Below are positions 16,734 to 25,419 of a stretch of 56,654 nucleotides of DNA, in pieces (the stretch's first letter is position 1; every line of letters begins with the position of its first letter). The stretch comes from DAOUAT01 sp964551735 (lineage in GTDB: Bacteria; Chloroflexota; Anaerolineae; CG2-30-64-16): assembly GCA_964551735.1 (NCBI GenBank), contig CAZKEF010000036.1, forward strand, positions 1 to 56,654. The letters run 5' to 3'. A program made the translations under genes and the position numbers. Under the pieces are notes generated by a model. It saw only the letters and a program-made list of their open reading frames with translations, did not search any database and had not been told where the DNA came from.

Positions 16734-16903
16734 CGTAATGACCGGACAGGAGCGGGGCCTATCCCTTCCCCCCGCAACGAGGCTGGTCTGGCACCGGATC
16801 CTCATTATCCTGCGAACAGCAGCTCCCGGCTGTTGTGTTGTGCGACGGAGTGTGCGAAAACCTGTGGGTGAAATGCGCTTGCCTTGCGCAAGCGAGGTTT
16901 TTT
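16734..16903 (+). ncRNA. Candidate structured leader or small RNA before dnaA
   Basis: The interval from the predicted start to the terminator T-run is about 170 nt and carries several hairpins, including AACAGC ... GCTGTT (within 16815-16834) and the terminator at 16857-16903. It contains no convincing reading frame and I could not match it to 6S, SRP or tmRNA. It could be a free small RNA or an attenuated dnaA leader. Existence is inferred from promoter, structure and terminator only. Confidence 0.4.
16857..16903 (+). terminator. Intrinsic terminator or attenuator upstream of dnaA
   Basis: The outer stem AAAACCT (16857-16863) pairs with AGGTTTT (16895-16901). The inner stem CGCTTGC (16876-16882) pairs with GCAAGCG (16888-16894). 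It is followed by a run of six T (16898-16903), 84 bp before the dnaA ATG. Confidence 0.65.
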
Positions 16904-16987
16904 GCGCCCACTTTTCGCTCATCGGCGTGGCAGGTAGTCAGGTGTTCCGGTGCGATTCGCTATCAACTTCGATTTGGGGTAAGTGAT

Positions 16988-18397
16988 ATGTACGCGCCAG
17001 ACGCGCCTGTCACCCGATCGCCAAAAGAGACCTGGGATATCGCCCGCAGCCATTTGCGCCTGCAATTGCCGCGCAGCACCTATGAAACATGGGTGCGCGA
17101 CACGGAGTGCCTGGCCCATGAAGATGGCACGTTTGTGGTTGGCGTGGCCAATGCCTATGCCAAGGACTGGCTTTCGTTACGCCTCCGTCCGCTGATCAAG
17201 CGGACCCTGAACGCCATCGTGGGCCACGCTGTGGATGTGACGTTTGTGGTGCAACCTGTGAGCCTGACCGACGCTCCGGATGCTGCGCCCGCGCCGCTGC
17301 TGACACTAGCACCTGCGACACAAACAACACCTGCACAACCGATGCTGGCTGAGCCACCCACGATTTATGTCACCAATTTGAACCCGCGCTATACCTTCGA
17401 CGGGTTCATCGTGGGCCCATCGAACCGTATGGCGCACGCGTCGGCGATGGCGGTGGCTGAACGACCCGGCACAGCCTACAATCCACTTTTCCTGTATGGC
17501 GGCAGCGGCTTGGGCAAGACGCATCTGCTGCAAGCCATCGGCCAGGTGGCGCAGACAACAGGGCGTCGGGTACTGTATGTGACGTCAGAGATCTTCACCA
17601 ACGAGTTGATCAACGCCATCCGCACCCAATCAACCGAACAGTTCCGGGCGAAATATCGCACCATCGATGTGCTCCTGCTGGATGACGTTCATTTTCTGGC
17701 CGGCAAAGAACAGACCCAGGAGGAGTTTTTCCACACTTTTAACGCACTGCATTCGGCCAACCGGCAGATCGTGCTTACCAGCGACCGGCCGCCCCAAGCG
17801 ATCCCCACGCTGGAGGAGCGTCTGCGCTCGCGCTTCGGCTGGGGCATGATCGCTGATGTCCAACCACCAAACCTGGAAACCCGGGTCGCCATTCTGCAAG
17901 CCAAGGCCGCCTCGCTGCGCCAAAGCGTATCGAACGATGTACTGCTCTTCATCGCGCAGCGGGCGCACCGCAACATCCGCGACCTGGAAGGGGCGCTGAC
18001 CAAGGTGCTGGCCCACGGAGAACTCTTCAAACGGCCCATCACGATCGCATTGGCCGAAGATGCGTTGGCCTACCTGACGCCTGGCCAGGGCAAGCTGACC
18101 CTGGAAACGATCCTCGTTGTGGGAGCCGACTACTTCGGCATCAGCCTCGCTGAGCTGACGGGGCGCGGCCGGAACGCCCGCCTTGCGCTGCAACGGCAGA
18201 TCCTGATGTACGTGATGCGCGAAGAGACCGGCGCGTCGCTGCCGCAGATCGGTCAGATCCTGGGCGGCCGCGATCACACGACCATCATCCACGGTTGCGA
18301 AAAGATCGCGGCTGACCTTGAGACGGATCCCGATCTCGCGAGGGCAGTTGAGGAGTTACGCAACCGGCTCTATGAACCGGTGCGCGTGCGGGCGTGA
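16988..18397 (+). CDS. dnaA: Chromosomal replication initiator DnaA
   Basis: 469 residues from ATG 16988; the frame is open further upstream, but the conserved N-terminal domain begins here (KETWDIARSHLRLQLPRSTYETW). Domain I is followed by a Pro/Ala/Thr-rich linker (about residues 90-125). The AAA+ core starts at LNPRYTFDGFIVGPSNRMAH, with Walker A GGSGLGKTHLL and Walker B VLLLDDVHFL. Domain IV has the DnaA-box recognition helix, QILGGRDHTTIIHGCEKI. It binds TTATCCACA boxes and melts oriC; such boxes lie just downstream. dnaN does not follow, unlike in many bacteria. The leader contains a terminator-like hairpin that may regulate expression. Confidence 0.98.
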   Translation: MYAPDAPVTRSPKETWDIARSHLRLQLPRSTYETWVRDTECLAHEDGTFVVGVANAYAKDWLSLRLRPLIKRTLNAIVGHAVDVTFVVQPVSLTDAPDAAPAPLLTLAPATQTTPAQPMLAEPPTIYVTNLNPRYTFDGFIVGPSNRMAHASAMAVAERPGTAYNPLFLYGGSGLGKTHLLQAIGQVAQTTGRRVLYVTSEIFTNELINAIRTQSTEQFRAKYRTIDVLLLDDVHFLAGKEQTQEEFFHTFNALHSANRQIVLTSDRPPQAIPTLEERLRSRFGWGMIADVQPPNLETRVAILQAKAASLRQSVSNDVLLFIAQRAHRNIRDLEGALTKVLAHGELFKRPITIALAEDALAYLTPGQGKLTLETILVVGADYFGISLAELTGRGRNARLALQRQILMYVMREETGASLPQIGQILGGRDHTTIIHGCEKIAADLETDPDLARAVEELRNRLYEPVRVRA

Positions 18398-18439
18398 CCT
18401 AAGCAACAACAGGGTTTGGGCCTCTAGCGGGGCTTTGTG

Positions 18440-18482
18440 AGCAGTCTGCCGACCCCGAAGCGAGGCTGGCAGACTGCTGTTT
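18440..18482 (+). terminator. Terminator after dnaA
   Basis: AGCAGTCTGCC (18440-18450) pairs perfectly with GGCAGACTGCT (18468-18478), followed by GTTTC. It ends at the first DnaA box and separates dnaA transcription from oriC. Confidence 0.7.
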
Positions 18483-18483
18483 C

Positions 18484-18639
18484 TGTGGATAACCTATCGT
18501 TTTCATGTGGATAAACACCGGTCTGTGTGGATAACCTAAACAGGGTATCCTAGACATTGGCGAGGCAGCGATCCCTTCCCCCACATTTAGTAGGTACCAT
18601 AAGCCTCTCAAAAAATGTGTATTTATTATTTGTGGATAA
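18484..18639. other. oriC: Predicted origin of replication (oriC)
   Basis: Four perfect DnaA boxes (TGTGGATAA, the complement of TTATCCACA) lie at 18484-18492, 18506-18514, 18526-18534 and 18631-18639, all in the same orientation. The first three are spaced 22 and 20 bp apart. The AT-rich stretch from about 18597 to 18630 directly before the fourth box is a likely unwinding element. Position next to dnaA and near parAB and rpmH supports the call. Confidence 0.85.
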
Positions 18640-18667
18640 CCCTGACCATCCCAACGCGCGGCTCGCC

Positions 18668-19351
18668 TTAGCGTGGGATCTCTCCCAATACTGACAGACC
18701 CATTCCTTCCAACTCAGACCCTTCACGCACGGTGGCATCGAGATAGTGCCATAGGAACGCCAGCGCGACGCCGGCCGCCAGCGCCAACAGCACACGCAGT
18801 GGCAGGTCGAGCTGTTCCCGCGCGGGCCGGCCGGCCTGGCCGATGACTGGCGGGTCAATCAGGCGGATATCGGCCTCCTCCGCGCTGAACTGGCCGAAGA
18901 ACGCGGCACCGCCCTCGGTCATGGTGGTCGCAATCGCCTCAGCGATTGCGCGCAATTGGGCCTCATCCCCCCAGCCCACGTTCACCGTAAGAATACGATG
19001 CAGCTTGCCCGGCTGGGTGCTGGCCCCAATGGCACCGGCCGGCACCGCGATCCCCTGGTCGGCCAGCCGCCGGCTCACCGCGGCCGCGAACGCCTGGCTA
19101 CGCACGATCTCGCCCAGATCGTCCACCAGGTATTCGGACGTAAGCATGGTGTAGTAACGGTCGTAGGTGTAAACGCCAGGAATGCGTTCGGGGCGGATGC
19201 CCACGTTGAAGCGCATGGTGGCGCCGTAGCTGACCGGCCGCGGTTGCCACGGCCGCTGCATCGCCAGCGTCAGCAGCCCCACCAGCAGCGCCAACCCAAC
19301 CGGCAGCCACCAGCGGCGGGCGATGATTTTCCAGTAGGTGCGTAGTTCCAT
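18668..19351 (-). CDS. Wzz/YveK-type chain-length or capsule biosynthesis membrane protein
   Basis: 227 residues. Residues about 13-30 form an N-terminal transmembrane helix after MELRTYWKIIARRWW, the standard Wzz start. A periplasmic/extracellular helical part follows, then a C-terminal helix (PLRVLLALAAGVALAFLWHYLDATV) and the ending GLSVLGEIPR, characteristic of the family. No tyrosine-kinase (BY-kinase) domain is attached or adjacent. It probably controls polymer length or export together with the nearby glycosyltransferases. Shorter than typical Wzz proteins (about 300 residues), with little coiled coil. Confidence 0.85.
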   Translation of the reverse strand: MELRTYWKIIARRWWLPVGLALLVGLLTLAMQRPWQPRPVSYGATMRFNVGIRPERIPGVYTYDRYYTMLTSEYLVDDLGEIVRSQAFAAAVSRRLADQGIAVPAGAIGASTQPGKLHRILTVNVGWGDEAQLRAIAEAIATTMTEGGAAFFGQFSAEEADIRLIDPPVIGQAGRPAREQLDLPLRVLLALAAGVALAFLWHYLDATVREGSELEGMGLSVLGEIPR

Positions 19352-19360
19352 GGAGTGCTC

Positions 19361-19388
19361 CGTACTGCGTATTGCGTACTGCGTAGAC
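19361..19388. repeat. 7-bp tandem repeat, CGTAYTG type
   Basis: Three close copies of CGTACTG/CGTATTG plus a diverged unit, immediately upstream of the Wzz-like gene. The core is nearly identical to the repeat at 20586-20620. Confidence 0.75.
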
Positions 19389-19405
19389 CAAAGGTTCGGT
19401 ACATT

Positions 19406-19491
19406 CTGGAGTCGAGGCTTTAGCCGGTTACGTTCGCTATCCAGAAAGACCGGCTGATCCTAAAGAAGGCTTCGCACAGCCTCGATTCCAG
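19406..19491. repeat. Palindromic intergenic element
   Basis: CTGGAGTCGAGGCT (19406-19419) is matched in inverted orientation by AGCCTCGATTCCAG (19478-19491) with one mismatch. An inner partly paired GCCGG/CCGGC lies between them. It resembles a REP/MITE-type element and fills the space between the Wzz-like and GT4 genes. Confidence 0.6.
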
Positions 19492-19502
19492 AGTTCGTGC
19501 GT

Positions 19503-20630
19503 TCAGGTATGGTTCTCGACAAACGCCCGTAACTCCGCCTCAAACCGCTCCGTCCGAAACTGCTCGGCGTTGGCGCGGCAGGCGGCGGGGTCGTAGGCGG
19601 CCGGGTCGAAGCGGGCCAGGATAGCTTTCAGCGACTCGACCGTTTGCTCGGCGAAGAACTCACCGGTGCGGCCGGGAAGCACGGTGTCCAGCGCGCCGCC
19701 GCCCTGGAACGCGATAGCCGGCCGGCCAGCAGCCTGGGCCTCCAGCGGCGCAATGCCGAAATCCTCCAGGCCAGGGAAGATGAATGCCTTCGCCCCGGCG
19801 TAGAGCTTCGCCAGCTCGTCCCACGACACCCGGCCCAGGAAGGTGACGCTCGGCCCGGCCTGCTGCTCCAGCGCCGCCCGGTCTCGGCCGTCGCCGAAGA
19901 CCAGCAGCCGCAGCCCCAGCTCGGAGCACGCCCGCACGGCCAGGTCGGTCCGCTTGTACGGGATCAGCCGGCCGCCGGCCAGGAAGTAGTCGCCCGGCGG
20001 CCCGCCCGAGGGCCGGAAGCGGCTGATGTCCACGGGTGGGAAGATGATCGTGCTCTCCCGGTTGTAAAAGCGCTGGATGCGCGCCTGAATCTCGGTGGAA
20101 ATGGCGATGAAATGATGCACGCGCTGCGCGGCCGCGTAATCCCACCGTTTCAACAGCGCCACGGCCGGCCGCAAGGCCAGGTCCACCGCCGGGCCCAGCG
20201 CCTCGCGCTGCCGGTAGGCCTCATATTGCCACAGAAAGCGTGTGGGCGCAAGGCAATAGCAAATGTGCTGCACGCCGGACGGAACTGGCACGCCGTGGCA
20301 GAAACCGCTCTTGTTGCTCAGGATCAGGTCATAGCCGCGCAGATCCACCCGGCTGAACGCCAGGGGGTAGATCGGCATGTAGGCCTGGTGATGGGTCGTA
20401 ACACCGGGCAGTCGTTGCATGAAAGTCGTGCGGATGTCCCACGCGCGGTACTGGGGCGGCATCTTCTCCGCCGCGTACATGCTAGTGAACACCGGCGCGG
20501 CCGGAAACATGCGCACCAGCTCTTCCAGCACGTTCTCCGCACCACCGATCTGGTTGAGCCAGTCGTGGATGAGGGCGGTGCGAAGCGTACTGCGGATTGC
20601 GTACTGCGCATTGCGCGTTTGGTTTTCCAT
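19503..20630 (-). CDS. Glycosyltransferase family 4
   Basis: About 375 residues from ATG 20630. The enzyme proper begins RTALIHDWLNQIGGAENVLEEL, typical of GT4 mannosyltransferase-like proteins (WbaZ/RfaB group). Further motifs are LSNKSGFCHGV, CYCLAPTRFLWQYEAYR, FLAGGRLIPYKRTDLAV and FPGLEDFGIAPLEAQAAGRPAIAF, with the catalytic-type Glu in EDFGIAPLE. The first 17 codons are made largely of a 7-bp tandem repeat (20586-20620) that is not part of the conserved fold. No clear Shine-Dalgarno precedes 20630 or the upstream alternative at 20669, so the start is uncertain. Confidence 0.88.
   Translation of the reverse strand: MENQTRNAQYAIRSTLRTALIHDWLNQIGGAENVLEELVRMFPAAPVFTSMYAAEKMPPQYRAWDIRTTFMQRLPGVTTHHQAYMPIYPLAFSRVDLRGYDLILSNKSGFCHGVPVPSGVQHICYCLAPTRFLWQYEAYRQREALGPAVDLALRPAVALLKRWDYAAAQRVHHFIAISTEIQARIQRFYNRESTIIFPPVDISRFRPSGGPPGDYFLAGGRLIPYKRTDLAVRACSELGLRLLVFGDGRDRAALEQQAGPSVTFLGRVSWDELAKLYAGAKAFIFPGLEDFGIAPLEAQAAGRPAIAFQGGGALDTVLPGRTGEFFAEQTVESLKAILARFDPAAYDPAACRANAEQFRTERFEAELRAFVENHT
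20586..20620. repeat. 7-bp tandem repeat within the GT4 N-terminus
   Basis: Five consecutive 7-bp units of consensus CGNAYTG (CGTACTG, CGGATTG and so on). It encodes part of the N-terminal extension of the GT4 gene. Confidence 0.75.
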
Positions 20631-20711
20631 CAGACGATTGTTATGTTGATCCAACCGTGGCGAACCCATCGATGTGCAGGTGGACCAACATGGGTTTCAC
20701 GCAACCGAGGG

Positions 20712-22007
20712 TTAGCCATGACATTCCCGCCACGCCTCAGGAAGGGCTTTCTCCCCGTTCACCTGCAAATGCACCAGGAGGGAATAAAGATTGGCGCGCA
20801 TCTCCTCAGACAACACGACCTCGACTTCGTCACGAAACATAATGCGACTGTCAGCACTCAGTAGGGCCAAGATCCTTTCGGTCATTTGGGTGATGAGCCG
20901 GGTTGGATTGCGTAAGCTGCCAGGTTCAAAAAGCTCGATCCAACGTATGGAGTCATACTCATTTTGAGGATACTTGGATGTCTTCCACCTTTCATTGAAA
21001 TGACGGAGACTTTGATTCGTCCAAATATGAGAGAAAAATTGTGGTTTGCCTGCACGTTCAAGTTCGCGCGCAAATGCTAACGGTTGTATCGCAACGACAT
21101 GTTTGGGATCAAGCAGAATCTCCTCCGCCCCTTCTCTCTTTTCGCTCTGACGCATGATTTCATCAACCATACCTGTCAGCAAACCATCGGAGAACTCCAA
21201 TGCACCCGAAATCGAGCAACCTTCATAGCCTGCCTGAAAATGGACCCGTCGGTTACGTTTAGGCAATACCAGATAGCCATCACAAGTGACAACTGTGGCG
21301 GCATGACCTATAGAGTTCACCAGGGGCGAACGATCAAAAGGCAATAGCCGGCCATTATCCATACCAAGTTGTCGTGGCGTGATGCGAAAGAGATGCGGTG
21401 GTAGGATAATTGTAGAGCCTTTTACTATCTCATCCAACGGGATGTCAGTGATCTCTTTTTGCATCGTGGTATATTGGTCATGATAGTTGGCTTCACTCAG
21501 TATGAAATCTGTGCTTCCGTTCCATCCTGATACGCGAACCACAGATCCAGGAAAAGGCTCGTGTTTTTTGAGGTTCGTTCTGATACGGTAGGCTTTCGCT
21601 GCTTCAAGGTATCCGGTTACTCCCAGAGCTTCATCTACGTTGTATATTGGCCCTTTAGTGGCGCGGAGGGTGGCGGGATCAATGGTGCCCTGTAATCCAG
21701 GCACAAACCACATTTGTTGGGCGTAGGCGATTCTGATCGCGTCGCCCAAGGCCAACTTGCCCTCCTGGTTGTGATAGACCATAAATAATCGTTGTCTTTG
21801 TGAATCGCGTTCTACGGTAAGGCTGGACTGCTGGCTCCCTATTCCCAGAACGCGGACCAGTCTTCCTTTGAAAGTCTCGAACCTGTTGCCTTGCCTGAAA
21901 ACAAGTGAACCGACATTGACTTGCCTACGCAGCGTATCCCAGCCGATATCGAATGCTTTCGCAGTCAGCGCCTCAATCACCGCCCCAAGAACAACTCCTT
22001 CTAACAT
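20712..22007 (-). CDS. Uncharacterised protein with Nudix-like segment, restriction-island associated
   Basis: 431 residues; I do not recognise the family. The N-terminal third begins with a helical segment (EGVVLGAVIEALTAKAFDIG) and then beta-rich sequence. Residues about 228-272 (NSIGHAATVVTCDGYLVLPKR, then GYEGCSISGALE) resemble the core of a Nudix fold, but no Nudix box (REUxEE) follows, so catalysis of that type is unlikely. It lies 55 bp downstream of the restriction-methylase gene on the same strand and is probably co-transcribed. Base composition is clearly more AT-rich than the flanking genes, suggesting transfer. It might be a regulatory or effector partner of the restriction system (inference). 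Confidence 0.6.
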   Translation of the reverse strand: MLEGVVLGAVIEALTAKAFDIGWDTLRRQVNVGSLVFRQGNRFETFKGRLVRVLGIGSQQSSLTVERDSQRQRLFMVYHNQEGKLALGDAIRIAYAQQMWFVPGLQGTIDPATLRATKGPIYNVDEALGVTGYLEAAKAYRIRTNLKKHEPFPGSVVRVSGWNGSTDFILSEANYHDQYTTMQKEITDIPLDEIVKGSTIILPPHLFRITPRQLGMDNGRLLPFDRSPLVNSIGHAATVVTCDGYLVLPKRNRRVHFQAGYEGCSISGALEFSDGLLTGMVDEIMRQSEKREGAEEILLDPKHVVAIQPLAFARELERAGKPQFFSHIWTNQSLRHFNERWKTSKYPQNEYDSIRWIELFEPGSLRNPTRLITQMTERILALLSADSRIMFRDEVEVVLSEEMRANLYSLLVHLQVNGEKALPEAWRECHG

Positions 22008-22062
22008 TTCACAACCTCCTTGTGGGTGGATGATGCAAATGATCAGCGCAAAGGCTCATCTG

Positions 22063-24645
22063 TCAAAGGGTCTCCAATAACTCCTTATCTTCCTCTCTCG
22101 GTTCCGCAAGCCCTTCCACCTCAAGAGCGATTTGCCGGGCTTTGTTGCGCAGCGCGGCACGCGCCAACACCGTTTCTCGCGTTTCCCTGGCGATCCGATC
22201 GCGCCATGTTTTGTCCTTGGGGATAGGCAAGACAACTTCTTCGATTCGTTTGCCAAGAGTATCTATGATGTCTTGGGTGAATTGCTTCGCGCGGATTTGA
22301 CGCTTCACAATTGGGGCATTGAGGACCGCCAATAGCAGGAAGGGATCCATGGCCTGGAAGTCAAGTGAGCGGATTTTGTACAAATGACTCTGGAAAAGAA
22401 TACGAGTGTCCTGTTCAGTTATGATTGCTGTTGTGCCAATCAGGTAAGTTCCATCACGGACCATGAGGATATCATGCGCGGTCACATCTTGCTTTCGCCG
22501 ATAACTCCGGTAAATGTCGAGACTGACACCGTGCTTTGGGTCAGCCTTGAGTTCCCAGTTTGAGATGTCAGAAGTCCGAATGAAGGGGATGCTTCCCGTT
22601 CCATAGGCCATCTTGCCGATTTCATCGCCAGTGGTAATTGTCAAAATGCCCCTGCTTGCCAACTCACCCACTGCTATCAAATCATGAGATGAGGCAAGAG
22701 CATGAATATCGTTCTCAATGTCGGGGTCATAGTATTTCGGAACAAGAACATTATTTCTTATTCTAGATGAACGTAGACGAAATCCTAACTTAGTGAACTC
22801 CTCGGTCTCGGCCTCTGCATTTTTCGGAGCATGAAAGCGAAGGGCCACAAAAGGCACATCGTCAAGGAGTGTCTCGGTCCCATCAGCGTTCTTGCGAAGC
22901 GTTGGATTGCCACGAGAATCATGTCCACACCAGCGGACTACACTCATGAAGATGTCGTAGTCATCTATTGGTTGAGCTTTCTCCAGAAACAAAACACAGG
23001 TCTTAGTGTGCGTGCCGCCCTTACCCGATGTTTTGAACAGTTCTTCAGGCATAGCTACCAAGCCGAGGATTTTAGCCTGCGAACGAAGAAATGTGATCAC
23101 GTGCTCATAGGAAGGATTGCCGAAGATGCTTTCGGGCAACACGATGCCCATGCGACCACCTGGTTTCAACAGTTGCAGGCAGCGTTCCAGGAATAGCAGT
23201 TGTGGAGACTGATCTTCATGGAGAGTTGTGGTTTTTGCCGGGACCTTGCTCTGTGTGTCCCTGCGCCACCTGAGGCCCAACTCATACTGAGCAAGCACGT
23301 GTTGGCCCTTAATAGGTATTTTTGACCCGAACGGAGGATTGGTCAGCACAAGGTCGAAGTGGTTTAGTTTGATTACTTCTTGCGCACGATGGCTCCAGTC
23401 CTCTGGTGGAAGCAAGCTGTTCTCACAGAAGACCCCGCCCCGTCCATCGCCGATGATCGCCATGTACGCTTTGGTGACTTTCGCCAGGAAGCTGTCTTTG
23501 TCTATGCCGCGAAAACACCTGGATGCTGTCTCGCGCCGCTTGCGATCAAGTTGCACCGCGGTCCACTTTTTCGCCGCTGCTTCCTGCTCTAGCCGTTGCC
23601 ACACGTGCTCCAGCGCCACAATAAGAAATCCGCCGCTGCCCGACGCCGGGTCAATAATCATCTCACCGGGTTGCGGATCGAGGATATCTACCATCATCTT
23701 GACGACATTGCGCGGCGTGAAGAATTGGCCTTCACCGCCCCGTAACGCTGGGCCGATGAAGACCTCAAAAGCATCTCCCACAGCGTCACGTGCCGCCTCG
23801 GTGATGCAATAGATTTGTAGCTCACCGACAACGTAAGCCAGGTTTTCGGCATCGAGCGTGATTTGGTCGCTGGCGTCGAAAACGTCATCGTATTCTTGTT
23901 TCACCTGATCGAACATCCCCAAGATACGCGCCTTTACCTCATCAACCGGCTCGCCTGTGCCGCTGCGGAAACTAACGATCTCATCCGGGCCTTTGCTGAC
24001 TTCGTCGTAGATCTTGCAAAAGAGGATGTTGATGATCTGTTGCGCAAGCGCCTCGTCGCGGGTGATGCCAGTAACATTACCGGCAAGATGGTTCCGCACA
24101 TCTCTGAAGACGGACTTGAGATCGGACGACACCTTCAAGTCTCGGCGATGAAAAAGCCCGATGTCCTCAATACGTTGCCCTTTGCGGGGGATGTTTGGGA
24201 GATCTGGATGGGTTACACGGCCATCGGGATGATGTACTTTGCGCAAGTAAGCGTGATCTTCGCCGTTGAACCATACGCCGACCTCGGCCGGTGACATATC
24301 CATGTATATCTTGAGTTGCGCCAGGCCATCCCGCCGGTTCTTCTTCTTGCATTCAGCGATCAGGAACAGGTTGTCCTCGGTCTTACGCTCCGATTTGAAC
24401 AGCGCGATATCTACAGGATAGGACCTGTCTTCGTCTGAAGGGCGTTTGCGCACGCGAAACTGCGGTCGGGTTTGGATCTGCGCAGGGTCATAACCGTAGT
24501 CCTCTACAAGGCGCCGCGAAAGGATTTGTACGGCGTCAACCTCTTCCGGCGTAGCCCGAATCCACTGACCGGAAATGAAGTCCTGAACCTGGCCCGGTCG
24601 GGTCTCCGCATCTTCGAGGACCTCGAACTGTCTCTGTGCACTCAT
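22063..24645 (-). CDS. Single-chain restriction-modification protein: nuclease + N6-adenine methylase + specificity domain
   Basis: 860 residues. Residues about 30-160 match the type I HsdR N-terminal nuclease fold, with a PD-(D/E)xK-like motif: Asp79 in YPVDIALF, Glu98 and Lys100 in LIAECKK. A helical HsdM-type domain follows, then the N6-adenine methylase core with motif I IDPASGSGGF (about 331-340) and motif IV NPPF (about 436-439). The C-terminal 220 residues look like one half of an HsdS: a target-recognition domain (GSIPFIRTSDISNWEL) and a helix. No helicase/translocase is present, so this is not a classic type I system; it resembles type IIG-like enzymes. It starts in an ATGA overlap with radC. 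Confidence 0.85.
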   Translation of the reverse strand: MSAQRQFEVLEDAETRPGQVQDFISGQWIRATPEEVDAVQILSRRLVEDYGYDPAQIQTRPQFRVRKRPSDEDRSYPVDIALFKSERKTEDNLFLIAECKKKNRRDGLAQLKIYMDMSPAEVGVWFNGEDHAYLRKVHHPDGRVTHPDLPNIPRKGQRIEDIGLFHRRDLKVSSDLKSVFRDVRNHLAGNVTGITRDEALAQQIINILFCKIYDEVSKGPDEIVSFRSGTGEPVDEVKARILGMFDQVKQEYDDVFDASDQITLDAENLAYVVGELQIYCITEAARDAVGDAFEVFIGPALRGGEGQFFTPRNVVKMMVDILDPQPGEMIIDPASGSGGFLIVALEHVWQRLEQEAAAKKWTAVQLDRKRRETASRCFRGIDKDSFLAKVTKAYMAIIGDGRGGVFCENSLLPPEDWSHRAQEVIKLNHFDLVLTNPPFGSKIPIKGQHVLAQYELGLRWRRDTQSKVPAKTTTLHEDQSPQLLFLERCLQLLKPGGRMGIVLPESIFGNPSYEHVITFLRSQAKILGLVAMPEELFKTSGKGGTHTKTCVLFLEKAQPIDDYDIFMSVVRWCGHDSRGNPTLRKNADGTETLLDDVPFVALRFHAPKNAEAETEEFTKLGFRLRSSRIRNNVLVPKYYDPDIENDIHALASSHDLIAVGELASRGILTITTGDEIGKMAYGTGSIPFIRTSDISNWELKADPKHGVSLDIYRSYRRKQDVTAHDILMVRDGTYLIGTTAIITEQDTRILFQSHLYKIRSLDFQAMDPFLLLAVLNAPIVKRQIRAKQFTQDIIDTLGKRIEEVVLPIPKDKTWRDRIARETRETVLARAALRNKARQIALEVEGLAEPREEDKELLETL

Positions 24646-25379
24646 GCGCCGTGTCTCCCGTCGAATTCCGCATTATATTGATCCACTAGCCCTGCGTCAG
24701 CGAAGCTGTACTTCTGATTATCCCCGATGATGACATGATCGTGGACCTTCATGCCCATGACGCGCGCGGCGAAGACCAGATCGCGGGTGATGCGTTTGTC
24801 TTCCTGGCTGGGGATTGCTTTGCCGGAAGGATGGTTATGAGCGAAAACCAGAGCGGCCGCCGAGTGACGAAGTGCAAGCTTGATCACTTCCCGTGGATAA
24901 ATGGCGCTGGCGGTTAATGTACCACGAAAAGCGTCTGCAATGGTCAGGACCTCGTTCTGGCCGTTCAGCAAAATGACCTTGAAAACCTCGTGGTCTAGGT
25001 CTCGCAACTCCTGATACAGCAGTTTGAAAATGTCCTCGGAGCATGCCAGATAAGGACGCTTCTCGATCCCTTCCAGGAGATATCGTTTGCTCAGTTCTAC
25101 CACTGCCTTGAACTGAGCGATTTTGGCGTCACCGAGCCCAAGAATGGTGCGCAACTCATCCTCGGGAGCAGCATATAACCCGCGTAACGAACCAAACCTG
25201 TCCAGTAGTTCTTGCGCCAAGTCAACGGCGGTTTTACCCTGGACACCTACCCGCAGAAAAATCGACAGCAGTTCGGCATTTGAGAGTGAGTCGGGGCCCT
25301 TAATGAGTAACTTCTCGCGTGGCCGATCTTCGGTCGGCCAGTTCGCGATTGTGTGAGGATACTTCGACGGCTTGGGCAT
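24642..25379 (-). CDS. radC: RadC-family JAB/MPN protein
   Basis: About 245 residues from ATG 25379; the longer in-frame start is less like the family. The N-terminal helical region is RPREKLLIKGPDSLSNAELLSIFL, followed by a helix-hairpin-helix-like part (ILGLGDAKIAQFKAVVEL). The C-terminal RadC domain has the JAB metal motif HNHPSGKAIPSQEDKR (His-x-His ... Asp). RadC proteins are common in genomic islands, and their molecular role is unsettled. Here the stop codon overlaps the start of the restriction-methylase gene (ATGA), so the two are probably co-translated. Confidence 0.94.
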   Translation of the reverse strand: MPKPSKYPHTIANWPTEDRPREKLLIKGPDSLSNAELLSIFLRVGVQGKTAVDLAQELLDRFGSLRGLYAAPEDELRTILGLGDAKIAQFKAVVELSKRYLLEGIEKRPYLACSEDIFKLLYQELRDLDHEVFKVILLNGQNEVLTIADAFRGTLTASAIYPREVIKLALRHSAAALVFAHNHPSGKAIPSQEDKRITRDLVFAARVMGMKVHDHVIIGDNQKYSFADAGLVDQYNAEFDGRHGA

Positions 25380-25419
25380 TGTTCGGCCTTGGCGGCTACG
25401 GCTATGTGCGTTCGGTAGT

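Larger units (their letters stand above)
16505..16987. other. dnaA upstream region
   Basis: This 483-bp gene-free region contains an imperfect inverted repeat (16549-16578), a promoter-like pair (16699-16727), a candidate structured transcript ending in an intrinsic terminator (16734-16903), and 84 bp to the dnaA start with no strong promoter. I see no perfect DnaA box here. Confidence 0.6.

Noticed and set aside
16741..16860. Similarity to SRP (4.5S) RNA near CCCGCAACG
   Set aside because: The conserved apical GGAA/AGCAGCC domain is missing; only a short chance match remains.
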